This document shows, piece after piece, positions 17,882 through 27,208 of a stretch of 64,000 nt of DNA. The notes below the pieces were generated by a model, which made no database searches, was not told the origin of the DNA, and saw only the letters and a program-made list of their open reading frames with translations. A program made the position numbers and the translations under genes. The stretch spans positions 434,001-498,000 of the forward strand of contig NZ_VTPY01000002.1 of the NCBI RefSeq assembly GCF_008297955.1, given 5' to 3'. Each line of letters starts with the position of its first letter. The stretch's first letter is position 1. This stretch comes from Billgrantia pellis (GTDB lineage Bacteria; Pseudomonadota; Gammaproteobacteria; Pseudomonadales; Halomonadaceae).

Positions 17882-18340
17882 ATGCATCGCTTCCTCAATG
17901 ATCCGACGCTTGCCGTTCCGGTCTTCCCGGGCAGTCACATCGCGATGGATGGCCATTACCTCTTTCTTTCCGGCTTGACGGTGAGCGACATCCAAGGCGG
18001 TGAGGCCGTACTCGGCGACATCGCCGAAGAGACACGCTGGGTGATGCGCCGTCTTTCGCGCATGCTGGAATACGCCGGCGCCTCGATGGCGGAAGTGGTA
18101 CGAGTGGACATTCACCTGACCAACCTGGACACCATCCACACCATGGACGCCGCCTACGCCGAGTTCTTCGAGAACCACAGCTACCCCGCTCGCACCTGCA
18201 CCGAGTCATCACGCCTGAGCGGCGGGGCCAATGTCGAGATCACGTTGATGGCGCGCCAACCGGCCGAGCCGGCCTTTCGGCACGATACGCAGCGCGATGA
18301 GACCCGAGCGAACGGCCGCGACGAATCTCACGCCACTTGA
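17882..18340 (+). CDS. RidA family protein
   Basis: The product is about 152 residues. It has the YjgF/YER057c/UK114 fold signature: LFLSGLTVSDIQGG near the start and PARTCTESSRLSGGANVEIT near the end. The arginine and glutamate in that last motif form the 2-aminoacrylate-binding pocket of RidA. RidA-type enzymes deaminate reactive enamines and imines made by PLP enzymes. A tail of about 25 charged residues extends past the normal end. The start could also be the ATG at 17846; 17882 gives the usual family N-terminus. It follows the methyltransferase gene on the same strand after 144 bases. Confidence 0.85.
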   Translation: MHRFLNDPTLAVPVFPGSHIAMDGHYLFLSGLTVSDIQGGEAVLGDIAEETRWVMRRLSRMLEYAGASMAEVVRVDIHLTNLDTIHTMDAAYAEFFENHSYPARTCTESSRLSGGANVEITLMARQPAEPAFRHDTQRDETRANGRDESHAT

Positions 18341-18530
18341 GCTCTACTGCGCCGGCCACTGGCTAGCGATTCGATCTCGACAGCCCGCAGCGTTTCGCAC
18401 ATACTACGCCTCCTCCTATAGACAAGAATGATACGCAAGCGCTTTCACACGACTTGTCGTGGAGCAGTGCGTACCATTCAGCCGACGCTCTTTGCGACGA
18501 TACCCTCATGAGTGGCGAACAGTGACGAAC

Positions 18531-19664
18531 ATGCCCCATCCTGTCTTGAAAGCCCTTTCCGGTGTGGCCCTGGCGCTTGGCTGCAGCGCCGTGCAGGCCG
18601 AGCAGATCACCGTTACTGACATTGCCGGTCGCGAGATTACCCTCGAGGCGCCGGTAGAGCGTGTCATTCTCGGTGAGGGGCGTCAGGTCTACCTGCTCGG
18701 CGCATTGCAGCCGGAAGACCCCTTTGACCGCGTGGTGGGCTGGCGCGAAGACTTCTCCCAAGCCGATCCGGACAGCTATGCGCGCTACGCCACCAAGTTT
18801 CCCGAGCTCGAGGAGCTCCCCACCTTCGGCGGCTTCAAGGATGGTACCTTCGACGTGGAGCAGGCGGCCTCCCTCAACCCCGATGTCGTCTTGATGAACC
18901 TCGAGGCCAGAGCGGCCACCGAGGATGCCGCCTACGACGAAAAGCTGGCGGAACTCGGCATTGCCATCGTCTACGTGGACTTCCGTGAGGATCCGATCCG
19001 GCACACCATTCCCTCCATGCGCCTGCTGGGCCAACTGTTGGGTGAAGAGGAAGATGCCGAGGCCTTCATCGAATTCTCCGAGGCCCAGATGGCGCGGGTC
19101 ACTCAGGTGATCGAAGCCGAGGTCGAGGCCGACGAACGACCGAGCGTGTTCGTCGACCGCGCCGGCGGCTACTCGGAGGACTGCTGCATGAGCTTCGGTC
19201 CCGGCAACTTTGGCGAATATGTCGAGATTGCCGGCGGCGACAATATCGCCAAGGACATCATTCCGACCACTTTCGGCACGCTGAATCCCGAACAGATCAT
19301 TGCCTCCAACTCTGAGCATGTGGTCGTGACGGGGGGCAACTGGGACGCCTACGTGCCGGGTGGCGCCTGGGTCGGCGTGGGGCCGGGAGCCGACATGGCC
19401 AGTGCCCGGGCCAAGCTCGAAGCGCTGACCGAGCGCACCGCCATGACCGGTACCCAAGCCGTGGAGAACGATAACTTCCATGCCATCTGGCACCAGTTCT
19501 ACAACAACCCGTACTACTTCGTCGCCGTGCAGCAACTGGCCAAGTGGTTCCATCCGGAGCTGTTCGCCGACCTCGACCCCGAAGCCACGATGAAGGAGCT
19601 GCACGAGCGCTTCCTACCCGTGGATTACGAACCCGGCTATTGGGTCACGCTGAATGAGCGTTGA
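18531..19664 (+). CDS. FecB/BtuF-type ABC transporter substrate-binding protein
   Basis: The 377-residue precursor has a signal peptide (hydrophobic core followed by AVQA, residue 25 region) and the periplasmic binding fold of siderophore, heme and vitamin B12 uptake systems. It opens with TDIAGREITLEAPVERVILG and continues with ASLNPDVVLMNLEARAATED. The DRAGGYSEDCCMSFGPGNFG loop, with adjacent cysteines, is distinctive. Ligand: probably a ferric complex, not certain. No strong Fur box is visible upstream. The stop overlaps the permease start by 11 bases, so these genes are translationally coupled. A GTG at 18522 is an alternative start. Confidence 0.88.
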   Translation: MPHPVLKALSGVALALGCSAVQAEQITVTDIAGREITLEAPVERVILGEGRQVYLLGALQPEDPFDRVVGWREDFSQADPDSYARYATKFPELEELPTFGGFKDGTFDVEQAASLNPDVVLMNLEARAATEDAAYDEKLAELGIAIVYVDFREDPIRHTIPSMRLLGQLLGEEEDAEAFIEFSEAQMARVTQVIEAEVEADERPSVFVDRAGGYSEDCCMSFGPGNFGEYVEIAGGDNIAKDIIPTTFGTLNPEQIIASNSEHVVVTGGNWDAYVPGGAWVGVGPGADMASARAKLEALTERTAMTGTQAVENDNFHAIWHQFYNNPYYFVAVQQLAKWFHPELFADLDPEATMKELHERFLPVDYEPGYWVTLNER

Positions 19665-20724
19665 AATCGCCCGGACCCGCCAGCAAGTCAAAGGGCACGG
19701 TTTCTATCGTGCCCTAGTGCTACGGCGCCAGCTCATCCTGCTGGCGCTCACGCTTGCCCTGGCGCTGAGTTTTTGTCTCGACTTGGCCTTGGGCCCTGCC
19801 CGCTTCAGCCTCGGTGAGGTAATGGCCGCGCTGGCATCGCCGGATGCCGTTAGCCAGCAGGCCAGGGTCATCCTGTGGGAAATTCGCATGCCGGTGGCGC
19901 TGATGGCGTTGGTCGTCGGTGCCAGCCTGTCGATAGCCGGCGCCCAGATGCAGACCATCCTCAGTAATCCCCTGGCCAGCCCCTTCACGCTGGGTATCTC
20001 GGCGGGTGCCAGTTTCGGTGCAGCGTTGGCGCTAGCCTTCGGCGTGGTGATCGTTCCCGCTGCGGTGGAATACGTGGTACCGATCAATGCGTTCGTCATG
20101 GCCATGGTCACCGCCTTCCTCATCCATGCGATGAGCCTGCGGCGCGGGGTCACGATCGAGACCATCGTGCTGCTGGGCATCGCCATGGTATTCATCTTCA
20201 ATTCGCTGATGGCGCTGATCCAGTTCTTCTCCAGCCAGCAGGCCGTGGCGGCGGTTGTGTTCTGGACCATGGGCAGCCTGACCAAGGCAACCTGGCCCAA
20301 GTTCTGGGTCGCGCTGACGGTATTGGTCGCCGTGTTGCCGCTGCTCGCCCGCCACGGCTGGGCGCTGACCGCCATGCGCCTGGGCGATACCAAGGCCGAG
20401 AGCATGGGGGTGAATCCTCGCGCTCTGCGCCTGGAGGTGATGGTGCTGGTCTCGCTGTTGGCCGCCATTGCAGTGGCATTTGTCGGTACCATCGGCTTCA
20501 TCGGCCTGGTCGGACCGCACATCGCACGCATGCTGGTGGGTGAGGATCAACGCTTCTTTCTGCCCGGCTCGGCTCTCTGTGGCGCGCTGATTTTGTCCAT
20601 CGGCTCGGTGCTGTCGAAAATCATCTTGCCCGGCACCGTCATCCCCATCGGCATCATCACGTCACTGGTGGGCATTCCCTTCTTCCTGTTTTTGATCCTC
20701 AATCACAAGAAGGCCTCATGGTAA
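19654..20724 (+). CDS. FecCD-type ABC transporter permease
   Basis: The 356-residue protein has about ten membrane helices and the family signature LSIAGAQMQTILSNPLASPFTLGISAGASFG. The late FIGLVGPHIARMLVGEDQRF contacts the ATPase in BtuC-like permeases. It forms the homodimeric channel for the siderophore-type substrate brought by the upstream binding protein. It overlaps that gene by 11 bases and the ATPase gene by 7 bases. Only one permease gene is present, as expected for a BtuC-type homodimer. Confidence 0.93.
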   Translation: MSVEIARTRQQVKGHGFYRALVLRRQLILLALTLALALSFCLDLALGPARFSLGEVMAALASPDAVSQQARVILWEIRMPVALMALVVGASLSIAGAQMQTILSNPLASPFTLGISAGASFGAALALAFGVVIVPAAVEYVVPINAFVMAMVTAFLIHAMSLRRGVTIETIVLLGIAMVFIFNSLMALIQFFSSQQAVAAVVFWTMGSLTKATWPKFWVALTVLVAVLPLLARHGWALTAMRLGDTKAESMGVNPRALRLEVMVLVSLLAAIAVAFVGTIGFIGLVGPHIARMLVGEDQRFFLPGSALCGALILSIGSVLSKIILPGTVIPIGIITSLVGIPFFLFLILNHKKASW

Positions 20725-21467
20725 CGCTTCAGCTCGACCGCCTATCGGCTCGCTATGGCCGTCGCCAAATCCTGGCGGAAATTTCCACGCCCCGCTTCGA
20801 GGGCGGCCGGGTGGTGGCGCTGCTCGGCCCCAACGCCGCCGGCAAGTCCACGCTGTTCCGGCGCATTTTCGGGTTGCTCAAGGGCGGTGGCGAAGTCAGG
20901 ATCACGGGCGCTGCCTCGGAGAGGCCCGTGGCCTACATGCCCCAGGATACCGGCGTCAATGCGGTGCTGACGGTGTACGAATCGGTGTTGATGGCGCGTA
21001 TGCAGGGGCGCTCTCTGAAGGTCAGGCCAGAAGACCTGGCCAAGGTCGACCAGGCGCTGGACGAGCTGGGGATCTCACCGCTCGGAGCGCGCGATATCGG
21101 CGACATCAGCGGCGGCCAACGCCAGCTCGTCAGTGCTGCCCAGGCCCTGGTCCAGGAGCCCGAGATTCTGCTGCTTGACGAGCCCACTTCTGCCCTCGAC
21201 CTCAACCGCCAGATCAGCCTGCTGACCATACTGCGGCGGCTCGCTCGGGAGCGCGAGATGCTGATCATGGTGGCGCTACACGACCTGGGCCATGCGTTGC
21301 GTTTCACCGATGAAGCCATGGTGCTGGAGAACGGCCAGTTGATCGCCTGCGGCGAGACCTGCGATGTGGTCACGCCCGAGCTGTTGCACCGGGTCTATCG
21401 GGTCGCCGCCCGTATCGAGCCCTGTTCCAAGGGCCAACCCCAGCTCATCGTCGAAGAGAGCGTTTGA
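20718..21467 (+). CDS. FecE/BtuD-type ABC transporter ATP-binding protein
   Basis: The 249-residue ATPase has Walker A GPNAAGKST, signature DISGGQRQL, Walker B ILLLDEPTSALD and the switch histidine in MVALHDLGHALRF. The spacing is that of the iron-complex importer family. It completes a three-gene uptake operon with the binding protein and permease. Its 3' end overlaps the convergent EamA transporter gene by 23 bases, so the two transcripts are antisense to each other at their ends. Confidence 0.94.
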   Translation: MVTLQLDRLSARYGRRQILAEISTPRFEGGRVVALLGPNAAGKSTLFRRIFGLLKGGGEVRITGAASERPVAYMPQDTGVNAVLTVYESVLMARMQGRSLKVRPEDLAKVDQALDELGISPLGARDIGDISGGQRQLVSAAQALVQEPEILLLDEPTSALDLNRQISLLTILRRLAREREMLIMVALHDLGHALRFTDEAMVLENGQLIACGETCDVVTPELLHRVYRVAARIEPCSKGQPQLIVEESV

Positions 21468-22356
21468 GTCTCAGTCCGCGCCCCTCCAACGCCGCCAGGC
21501 CTGCCCCACCCAGGATCAGCGGCAATGCCAGCAGAAAGCCACTGGCCAGCGGCAAGCCGAAAATCAGCAGGTCGGCCAGCACCGGCCAGACCATGGCAAC
21601 ATACTCGAACGGCGCCAACCGAGAGGCCTCGGCGTAGCGGAGCGCCAGCGTCATGGCAATATGCGCAGCGCCACCGAACAGCCCCGAAAGCACCAGCAGC
21701 CACCACTGCGACCCGGTCAACGCTGCCCACCCCCAGGGCAGCGTGGCCAGCCCCGCCAGGGTCGAGATCACCACGAAGTAGAACGCAATCGATGCGGCCG
21801 TTTCGGTGCGTGAGATACGCCTCACGGTGAGCAGCGCCCCCGCCGATAGCAGCGCCGCGAGCAGCCCAAGGACATAGCCCTCGAAACGCATGCTACCCGC
21901 ATCGCTTCCAAGACTGGGCAAGATCAACACGGCGATGCCCGCCACCGCCAGCATCAACGCTCCCGCACGCTGGCAAGTGAATGGCTCTCCCAGCAGAACG
22001 ACACCGCCGAAGGCCATCAGCACCGGAGTCAGTTGCATCAGCAGGGTCGCTTCCGCCACCGGCAACAGGGCGAGCGATGCAAAGGAGGCGAACATGGCCG
22101 CAGCGCCCAGCCCCGAGCGCAGTAGATGCCCCATGGGGCGTCGGGTGCCCAGGCCGGCGGGAAATTGCCCTCTCAGCACGAGAAAGATCACGATGGGCAA
22201 CAGCGCGAAGGCCGAGCGGAAGAAGACCGTTTGCCCCAGCGGTACTTCATCGCCCACCGCCTTGATGCTCACCATCATGGCAGCGAAGAGAAGCCCCGAC
22301 AGCAGCCTGAGCAAGATACCGGCCGTCGGCCTGTCTACGTTGTGGTTCATGTTCAT
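21445..22356 (-). CDS. EamA/DMT family transporter
   Basis: The 303-residue protein has ten hydrophobic segments in two EamA repeats of about 140 residues each. Repeat one begins RLLSGLLFAAMMVSIKAVGD; repeat two contains VLGLLAALLSAGALLTVRRI. The VAEATLLMQLTPVLMAFGGV segment is typical of the drug/metabolite transporter superfamily. Substrate is unknown. It starts 13 bases after the LacI-type regulator gene on the same strand, so it is probably the last gene of the gluconate-type operon. Confidence 0.88.
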   Translation of the reverse strand: MNMNHNVDRPTAGILLRLLSGLLFAAMMVSIKAVGDEVPLGQTVFFRSAFALLPIVIFLVLRGQFPAGLGTRRPMGHLLRSGLGAAAMFASFASLALLPVAEATLLMQLTPVLMAFGGVVLLGEPFTCQRAGALMLAVAGIAVLILPSLGSDAGSMRFEGYVLGLLAALLSAGALLTVRRISRTETAASIAFYFVVISTLAGLATLPWGWAALTGSQWWLLVLSGLFGGAAHIAMTLALRYAEASRLAPFEYVAMVWPVLADLLIFGLPLASGFLLALPLILGGAGLAALEGRGLRLKRSLRR

Positions 22357-22369
22357 CCTGATTAACGAA

Positions 22370-23365
22370 TCAGAGCGTCATGCCAGGCTCGATCCTGTAG
22401 GCCAAATCGATGGTTTTTTCCTTGACGCTCCCCCCCTGGATGCGCGCCAGCAGTTCCCTGGCCGCACGCTCCCCGATCGATTCCCGCGGCGTCACCACGC
22501 TGGCCAGACGGGGCATCATTACCTGACCCACGTCGTGGCCATGGAAACCGGCGATAGCCATCCGTTCGGGTACGCGAATGCCACGCCGCAGGCATTCGAA
22601 ATAGGCACCGATGGCGACATCGTCGTTGGTGCAGAAGATGCCTTCGGTTTCGGGATGCTGCGCCAGGAGCTCATCGAGCAGCCCCGCCCCCACGCTGTAA
22701 GAGGAGCGCTGGCTGCGCTGAAGCGTCAGCGGCGCCAGGCCGTGCTCTTCCATGGCTTGCCGGTAGCCGTGCTCGCGCTGAAGCGTGCGCGCGTCCAGGC
22801 GCACGGCCAGATAAGCGATTTGACGACGACCATGGCGGATCATTTCGCTGACCATGTCGTAGGCGGCCCGGACATTGTCGTAGCCCACCGCCTGATGCAG
22901 CGGCGGGGTCAGCGAGTCCATGATTTCGATGGTGGGAATGCCCGCGGTATCCAGCATGCGGCGAGTGCGCTGGGTATGTTGGCTGTCGGAGAGTATGAGC
23001 CCATCGACGTTATACGAAAGCAACGAGGCCAGGCTGCGCTCCTCGAGCTCCTTGTTGTAACCGTAGTGCGAGAGCATCAGATGATAACCCGCCGGACGGG
23101 TGACCTTTTCGATGCCCACCAGCACATCGGCGAAGACCTGATTGGTCAGCGACGGTACCAGTACGCCGATGGAGTGACTGGTCGCGCGCGATAGCAAGTC
23201 GGGAGCGCGATTGGGAATGTAGCCGATCTGCTCCGCTACGGCGAAGATGCGCTCGCGCAGCCCCTCCGAGACGGTCGCCGGGTCCCGCAGACAACGACTC
23301 ACGGTCATCTTGGTCGCCCCGACCCGATCGGCGATGTCCTGCAATGTCGGCCGTTTCTTTTTCAC
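22370..23365 (-). CDS. gntR: LacI family regulator, GntR-like (gluconate)
   Basis: The 331-residue protein has a LacI helix-turn-helix (TLQDIADRVGATKMTVSRCL) with the hinge LSRATSHSIGVLVPSLTNQV. A periplasmic-binding-like effector domain follows. The N-terminal sequence and YIPNRAPDLLSR resemble the gluconate repressor GntR. Its neighbour gntK and the 14-base palindrome upstream of the operon support that role. Its start is a GTG at 23365, after GGGG. It lies in the operon it should repress, between gntK and the EamA transporter gene. Confidence 0.85.
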   Translation of the reverse strand: MKKKRPTLQDIADRVGATKMTVSRCLRDPATVSEGLRERIFAVAEQIGYIPNRAPDLLSRATSHSIGVLVPSLTNQVFADVLVGIEKVTRPAGYHLMLSHYGYNKELEERSLASLLSYNVDGLILSDSQHTQRTRRMLDTAGIPTIEIMDSLTPPLHQAVGYDNVRAAYDMVSEMIRHGRRQIAYLAVRLDARTLQREHGYRQAMEEHGLAPLTLQRSQRSSYSVGAGLLDELLAQHPETEGIFCTNDDVAIGAYFECLRRGIRVPERMAIAGFHGHDVGQVMMPRLASVVTPRESIGERAARELLARIQGGSVKEKTIDLAYRIEPGMTL

Positions 23366-23479
23366 GCTGCCCCGCTTCCCAGTGATCCGACGCGCCCTGC
23401 GGCGCCACGACGCCAGGCGACATGCGGCATTAGCATACCGTAATCGTCGCCCGGCGGGCCGACGGGAGCCATCGACGCC

Positions 23480-23992
23480 TCAGCGGCGCTCCAGCGATGC
23501 CACGAACGCCTCGACGATGGCTTCCGGCGCATCGGCGATGTTCAGCTTGACCGCCTCATTCTCCCCCGGCACTTCCAAGTCGCGCAGTTGGCTGTCGAGC
23601 ATCGTCTCGCCGCGGAAGAAGTGCGCTTCACGCTCGGTCAGCCGCTGCATCAGTTGCTCCCGACGACCCTCGAGGTAGAGGAAGCGCAGCGCGGGATCAC
23701 CGCGTCGCAACAGATCGCGATAGCGCCGCTTCAACGCCGAGCAGGCCAGCACCAGCGAGACGTCGCGGCGGCGGTAGGCGGCGATGTGCTCGGCCAAGGT
23801 TTCCAGCCACTCGCGCCGGTCGTCGTCGTCGAGCGGGATGCCGCTCGCCATCTTGGCTATATTGGCCGGCGAGTGATAATCGTCGCCGTCGATGTAGACA
23901 ACGCCCAGACGCTCGGCCAAGCATTCGCCAATACAGGATTTTCCCGAGCCCGACACCCCCATCACCACGATCCGGACTGTGCCTTCTTTCAC
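23480..23992 (-). CDS. gntK: Gluconokinase
   Basis: The product is about 170 residues, the size of GntK-type gluconokinases. Walker A is VMGVSGSGKSCIGECLAERL. The substrate region YIDGDDYHSPANIAKMASGI and the late HFFRGETMLDSQLRDLEVPG match the family. It phosphorylates D-gluconate to 6-phosphogluconate. The start is a GTG at 23992 preceded by CCGGAGGAATC; a longer frame running into dctM is a shadow. It is 14 bases downstream of dctM, which supports a shared transcript with the transporter. Confidence 0.93.
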   Translation of the reverse strand: MKEGTVRIVVMGVSGSGKSCIGECLAERLGVVYIDGDDYHSPANIAKMASGIPLDDDDRREWLETLAEHIAAYRRRDVSLVLACSALKRRYRDLLRRGDPALRFLYLEGRREQLMQRLTEREAHFFRGETMLDSQLRDLEVPGENEAVKLNIADAPEAIVEAFVASLERR

Positions 23993-24006
23993 GATTCCTC
24001 CGGTCG

Positions 24007-25290
24007 TCAGTTGCCGCGCACGGCGGCCAGGTCGGGCAACCACGTCACGAGACCGGGAAACGCGATCAGCACCAGCAATACCACCAGAAGGGCGCCATAA
24101 TACGGCAGCATGGCGCGCACCAGCTGCTCCATCGTGACCCGCCCCACGCCGCAGCCGACATAGAGACAAGTCCCCACCGGCGGCGTCAGCAGGCCGATAC
24201 CGAGGATGAAGGCCATCAGCACACCGAAATAGACCGGATCGACGCCTACCGAAGTGACGATCGGCGTCAGCATCGGCGCCATGATCACCATTGCCGGGGT
24301 CAGGTCCATCACGAAGCCCACCAGCAGGAGCAGGCCGGCCACGATCAGCAGCAGCAGGAAAGGCTCCTGGGTAATCGCCTGCACTTGGCGCACCAAGGTC
24401 TGCGGCACCATGTTGATGGTCAGGAACCAGGCAATGACGGTGGCGAACGCCAGCAGCAGCAGCACCATGCCGGTCAGGCGCGCGGTTCGGATCAGCATGC
24501 CCCACAGCTCCCGCGGACGGAATTCACGGTAGACCGTCAGCGAGATGAACAGTGAATAGAGCAGTGCGGCCACGGCGGCCTCGGTAGCGGTGAACACCCC
24601 ACCGAGGATGCCGCCGATCACGATCACCGGCAGCACCAGCGCCAACCAGGCGGCCTTGAAGGCCTGCCACAGGCGGCCCAGCTCGAATTTGCGGGTCTGA
24701 CCGGCGTGCTCGATGCTGGCCATGATGAAGGTGGTGACCATCAGCGCGAAGCCGATCAGCAGCCCCGGCACGATGCCGGCGATGAACAGGCGGCTGATCG
24801 AGGTTTCGGTGACGATACCGAACAGGATCAGCGGGATAGACGGCGGGATGATGATACCGATGACCGACGACACGGTATTGATCGCAGTGGCGTGGGGTGC
24901 CGAGTACCCTTGCTGCTTCATCGAGGGGATCATCATCGCGCCGGTGGCCGCGGTATCGGCCACTGCCGAACCACTGATGCCGCCGAAGAACATCGAACCG
25001 GTGATGGCCACCTGGCCCAGCCCACCGCGCATGAAGCCGACCAGTGCCCCGGCGAGCTCCATCAGCCGCCGGGCGATGCCGCCGGCGCTCATTACCTCCC
25101 CCACCAGGATGAAGAAAGGGATCGCCAGCAGCGGGAAATTGTTGACGCCGCGAATCGACTGCTCGATCAGGATCGATAGCGGGATGTCGGAGAGCACCGC
25201 CATCACCACGGCGGCGATGCCGAGCCCGAAGGCGATGGGCAGCCCCAGGATGATGGAGGCGAACAGGATGGCAAGGAAAATCCACAGCAT
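24007..25290 (-). CDS. dctM: TRAP transporter large permease, DctM type
   Basis: The 427-residue membrane protein begins MLWIFLAILFASIILGLPIA. It has the DctM signatures FPLLAIPFFILVGEVMSAGG and MFFGGISGSAVADTAATGAM, with repeats in two halves and about twelve membrane helices. It is the transport subunit of a sodium-coupled TRAP system for small carboxylates or sugar acids. It starts 3 bases after dctQ. Together with gntK and gntR nearby, the likely substrate is gluconate or a related sugar acid. Confidence 0.94.
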   Translation of the reverse strand: MLWIFLAILFASIILGLPIAFGLGIAAVVMAVLSDIPLSILIEQSIRGVNNFPLLAIPFFILVGEVMSAGGIARRLMELAGALVGFMRGGLGQVAITGSMFFGGISGSAVADTAATGAMMIPSMKQQGYSAPHATAINTVSSVIGIIIPPSIPLILFGIVTETSISRLFIAGIVPGLLIGFALMVTTFIMASIEHAGQTRKFELGRLWQAFKAAWLALVLPVIVIGGILGGVFTATEAAVAALLYSLFISLTVYREFRPRELWGMLIRTARLTGMVLLLLAFATVIAWFLTINMVPQTLVRQVQAITQEPFLLLLIVAGLLLLVGFVMDLTPAMVIMAPMLTPIVTSVGVDPVYFGVLMAFILGIGLLTPPVGTCLYVGCGVGRVTMEQLVRAMLPYYGALLVVLLVLIAFPGLVTWLPDLAAVRGN

Positions 25291-25293
25291 GGG

Positions 25294-25884
25294 TCAGTCT
25301 CCCGCTTGCCGGTTAGCGGCTTGGGGGTCGCGGATGAAGCGCAGGCACAGCCAGCAGCGCCAGAGCGCCACCGCGACGATGAACAACGAACACAGCACCA
25401 GGGAGACATTGATCAGATTCCATGGCACGCCGAGGATGGCGGTACGGCCGGTGGAACGCGACATCACCAGGTAACCGCCCCAGACCATGATACCCATCAG
25501 GGCAGCGATGATCAGATGCTGAAGCAGGAAAAGCGCATAGGCGGCACGCGGCTTGAGCCGGCGAACCAGAAAATCCACGGCAATATGTTCGTAGCGGGCG
25601 AAGGCCGCCGCCGCACCGACGAATATCAGCCAGATGAAGAGCATGCGCGCCAGTTCGTCGGCCCATGGCAGTGATCGGTTGAACATGGAACGGCCAATGA
25701 CGTTGGCCGACACCGAAACGATCAGAGCGACCAGAATCGTGGCGATCAGGTGTTCCATGGCCACGGTCAGCCAGCGAAAGGCCGCCGGGCCACGGCGGCC
25801 CTCGATATCGAGTTCCAGCGGCTCGCGATTGGGGTCGTCGAGATAGACGCCGGGATCGGCCGGTGGTGGATTGGGCGTGGTCAT
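25294..25884 (-). CDS. dctQ: TRAP transporter small permease, DctQ type
   Basis: The product is about 196 residues with four membrane helices. It has the DctQ pattern NVIGRSMFNRSLPWADELAR followed by MLFIWLIFVGAAAAFARYEH. A hydrophilic N-terminus of about 40 residues is longer than usual. The ATG at 25884 follows GGAGCG at good spacing, better than the ATG at 25905. It lies between dctP and dctM. DctQ supports assembly and function of the large permease. Confidence 0.9.
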   Translation of the reverse strand: MTTPNPPPADPGVYLDDPNREPLELDIEGRRGPAAFRWLTVAMEHLIATILVALIVSVSANVIGRSMFNRSLPWADELARMLFIWLIFVGAAAAFARYEHIAVDFLVRRLKPRAAYALFLLQHLIIAALMGIMVWGGYLVMSRSTGRTAILGVPWNLINVSLVLCSLFIVAVALWRCWLCLRFIRDPQAANRQAGD

Positions 25885-25945
25885 GCAGCGCTCCGTGCAG
25901 GGCAAGGGAAATCCCCTGCCCTGACAAGTCGATCGAAGGGAAGGT

Positions 25946-27022
25946 TTAGGGGTTGGAGGTGGACTCGACGATGTCCTGGATCTCGGCGATCAGATCCTCA
26001 CCGATGCGCGGCGCCCACTCGTCATAGACGGGCTGCACGGCCTCTTGGAAGGCGGCGATCTGCTCGTCGTTGAGCCGTGTGATCTGCATGCCCTTCTCTT
26101 CGAGCTGTTCGCGCGACCAGTCGTCGTATTCGGTGGCCAATTGGATCTCGTATTCGGCGGATTGACGCGCCGCTTCCTGTACCAGCTCCTGGTATTCCGG
26201 CGCCAGGCGCTCCCAGGTGCGCTCGGAAATCATCATGATGAACGGGGTGTAGACGTGACGAGTCTCCGAACCGTAATCCTGTACCTCATGGAAATTGGAC
26301 GTCAGGATGGTGCTCCAGGGGTTCTCCTGTCCATCGACCACGCCCTGCTCCATGGCCGAGAACAGCTCGCCGAACGCCATCGGCGTGGGGTTCGCGCCCA
26401 GGGTCTGCCAGATCGATAGATGCACCGGGTTCTCCATGGTGCGGATGGTCAGGCCGCTGACATCCAGGCCGGCCACGTCTTCGGGCGATTCGACCGGACG
26501 AGCGCTGTTGGTGAGCTGACGATAGCCGTTTTCGGAGAAGGCCAGGGCCTTGATGCCGGAGCCTTCGAAGCCGTCTAGCATGCGCTGGGCGGTATCGCTC
26601 TGCATGACGGCAATGGCCGCCTCGCGATTGGGCAGCAGGAACGGCAGATCGAAGACCGCCAGTTCCTCGACATAGGTGGTGGCGGGCGAACTGGAGGGAT
26701 AGGTCATGTCCAGCGAGCCGGTCTGAAGCATCTCCATCATCTGCACGTCGTCGCCCAGCTGGCTGTTGGGGAAGATGTTGACGGTGAGACGTCCATCGGT
26801 GCGCTGTTCGAGAATATCGGCAAAATACTGACTGGAGAGATATTGCGGTGAACTCTCGGCCAGGCCGATGCCCATGCGCAAAGTATGGCTGCCGTGGTCT
26901 TCCAGCACATCGCCTTCGATGGCGGGCGGATCGGAAAGATCGGGGGTCTGGGCATGAGCGAGGCCCAGGGACAAGGTAGCCGCACCGGCTAGCGTGAGGG
27001 TGTTGCGCCAGAATAGGGTCAT
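25946..27022 (-). CDS. dctP: TRAP transporter substrate-binding protein, DctP type
   Basis: The precursor is about 358 residues with a signal peptide ending LGLAHAQ. The DctP fold is shown by LRMGIGLAESSPQYLSSQYF and the invariant-arginine region IKALAFSENGYRQLTNSARP, followed by GLDVSGLTIRTMENPVHLSI. That arginine holds the carboxylate of the ligand in TRAP binding proteins. The ATG at 27022 has GGAG ten bases upstream; an in-frame ATG at 27034 is less likely. It is first in the operon, 93 bases after the GntR-type palindrome. Confidence 0.92.
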   Translation of the reverse strand: MTLFWRNTLTLAGAATLSLGLAHAQTPDLSDPPAIEGDVLEDHGSHTLRMGIGLAESSPQYLSSQYFADILEQRTDGRLTVNIFPNSQLGDDVQMMEMLQTGSLDMTYPSSSPATTYVEELAVFDLPFLLPNREAAIAVMQSDTAQRMLDGFEGSGIKALAFSENGYRQLTNSARPVESPEDVAGLDVSGLTIRTMENPVHLSIWQTLGANPTPMAFGELFSAMEQGVVDGQENPWSTILTSNFHEVQDYGSETRHVYTPFIMMISERTWERLAPEYQELVQEAARQSAEYEIQLATEYDDWSREQLEEKGMQITRLNDEQIAAFQEAVQPVYDEWAPRIGEDLIAEIQDIVESTSNP

Positions 27023-27114
27023 GGCGGACTCCATTGGACGTTATCGTTGTGAATTTACGCTTCGTCGCATCATCCCGAGCTGCGCAGCTGACGCTCCCGG
27101 GGTCGAACGCCGGT

Positions 27115-27128
27115 TGTTACCGGTAACA
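27115..27128. promoter_or_regulatory. GntR-type operator palindrome
   Basis: TGTTACCGGTAACA is a perfect 14-base palindrome with a central CG. It lies 93 bases before dctP. The E. coli GntR site is a palindrome of the same form, so this is the likely binding site of the LacI-family regulator encoded in the operon, which would induce transport and gntK by gluconate. Confidence 0.75.
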
Positions 27129-27208
27129 TTCGATTAGGAAAGGCTAGACAGCCCCTTCTGGGCTGTCAACGCCTATCCGCAGCGCAAATGTTAGACGTTC
27201 GTCGCAAG

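Noticed and set aside
18410..18450. A possible Fur box upstream of the FecB-type gene.
   Set aside because: AGAATGATACGC matches only part of the 19-base Fur consensus and has no second half. I do not call it.
18363..19604. A 413-residue minus-strand frame across the substrate-binding protein.
   Set aside because: Antisense shadow. The plus strand has a signal peptide and belongs to an overlapping ABC operon.
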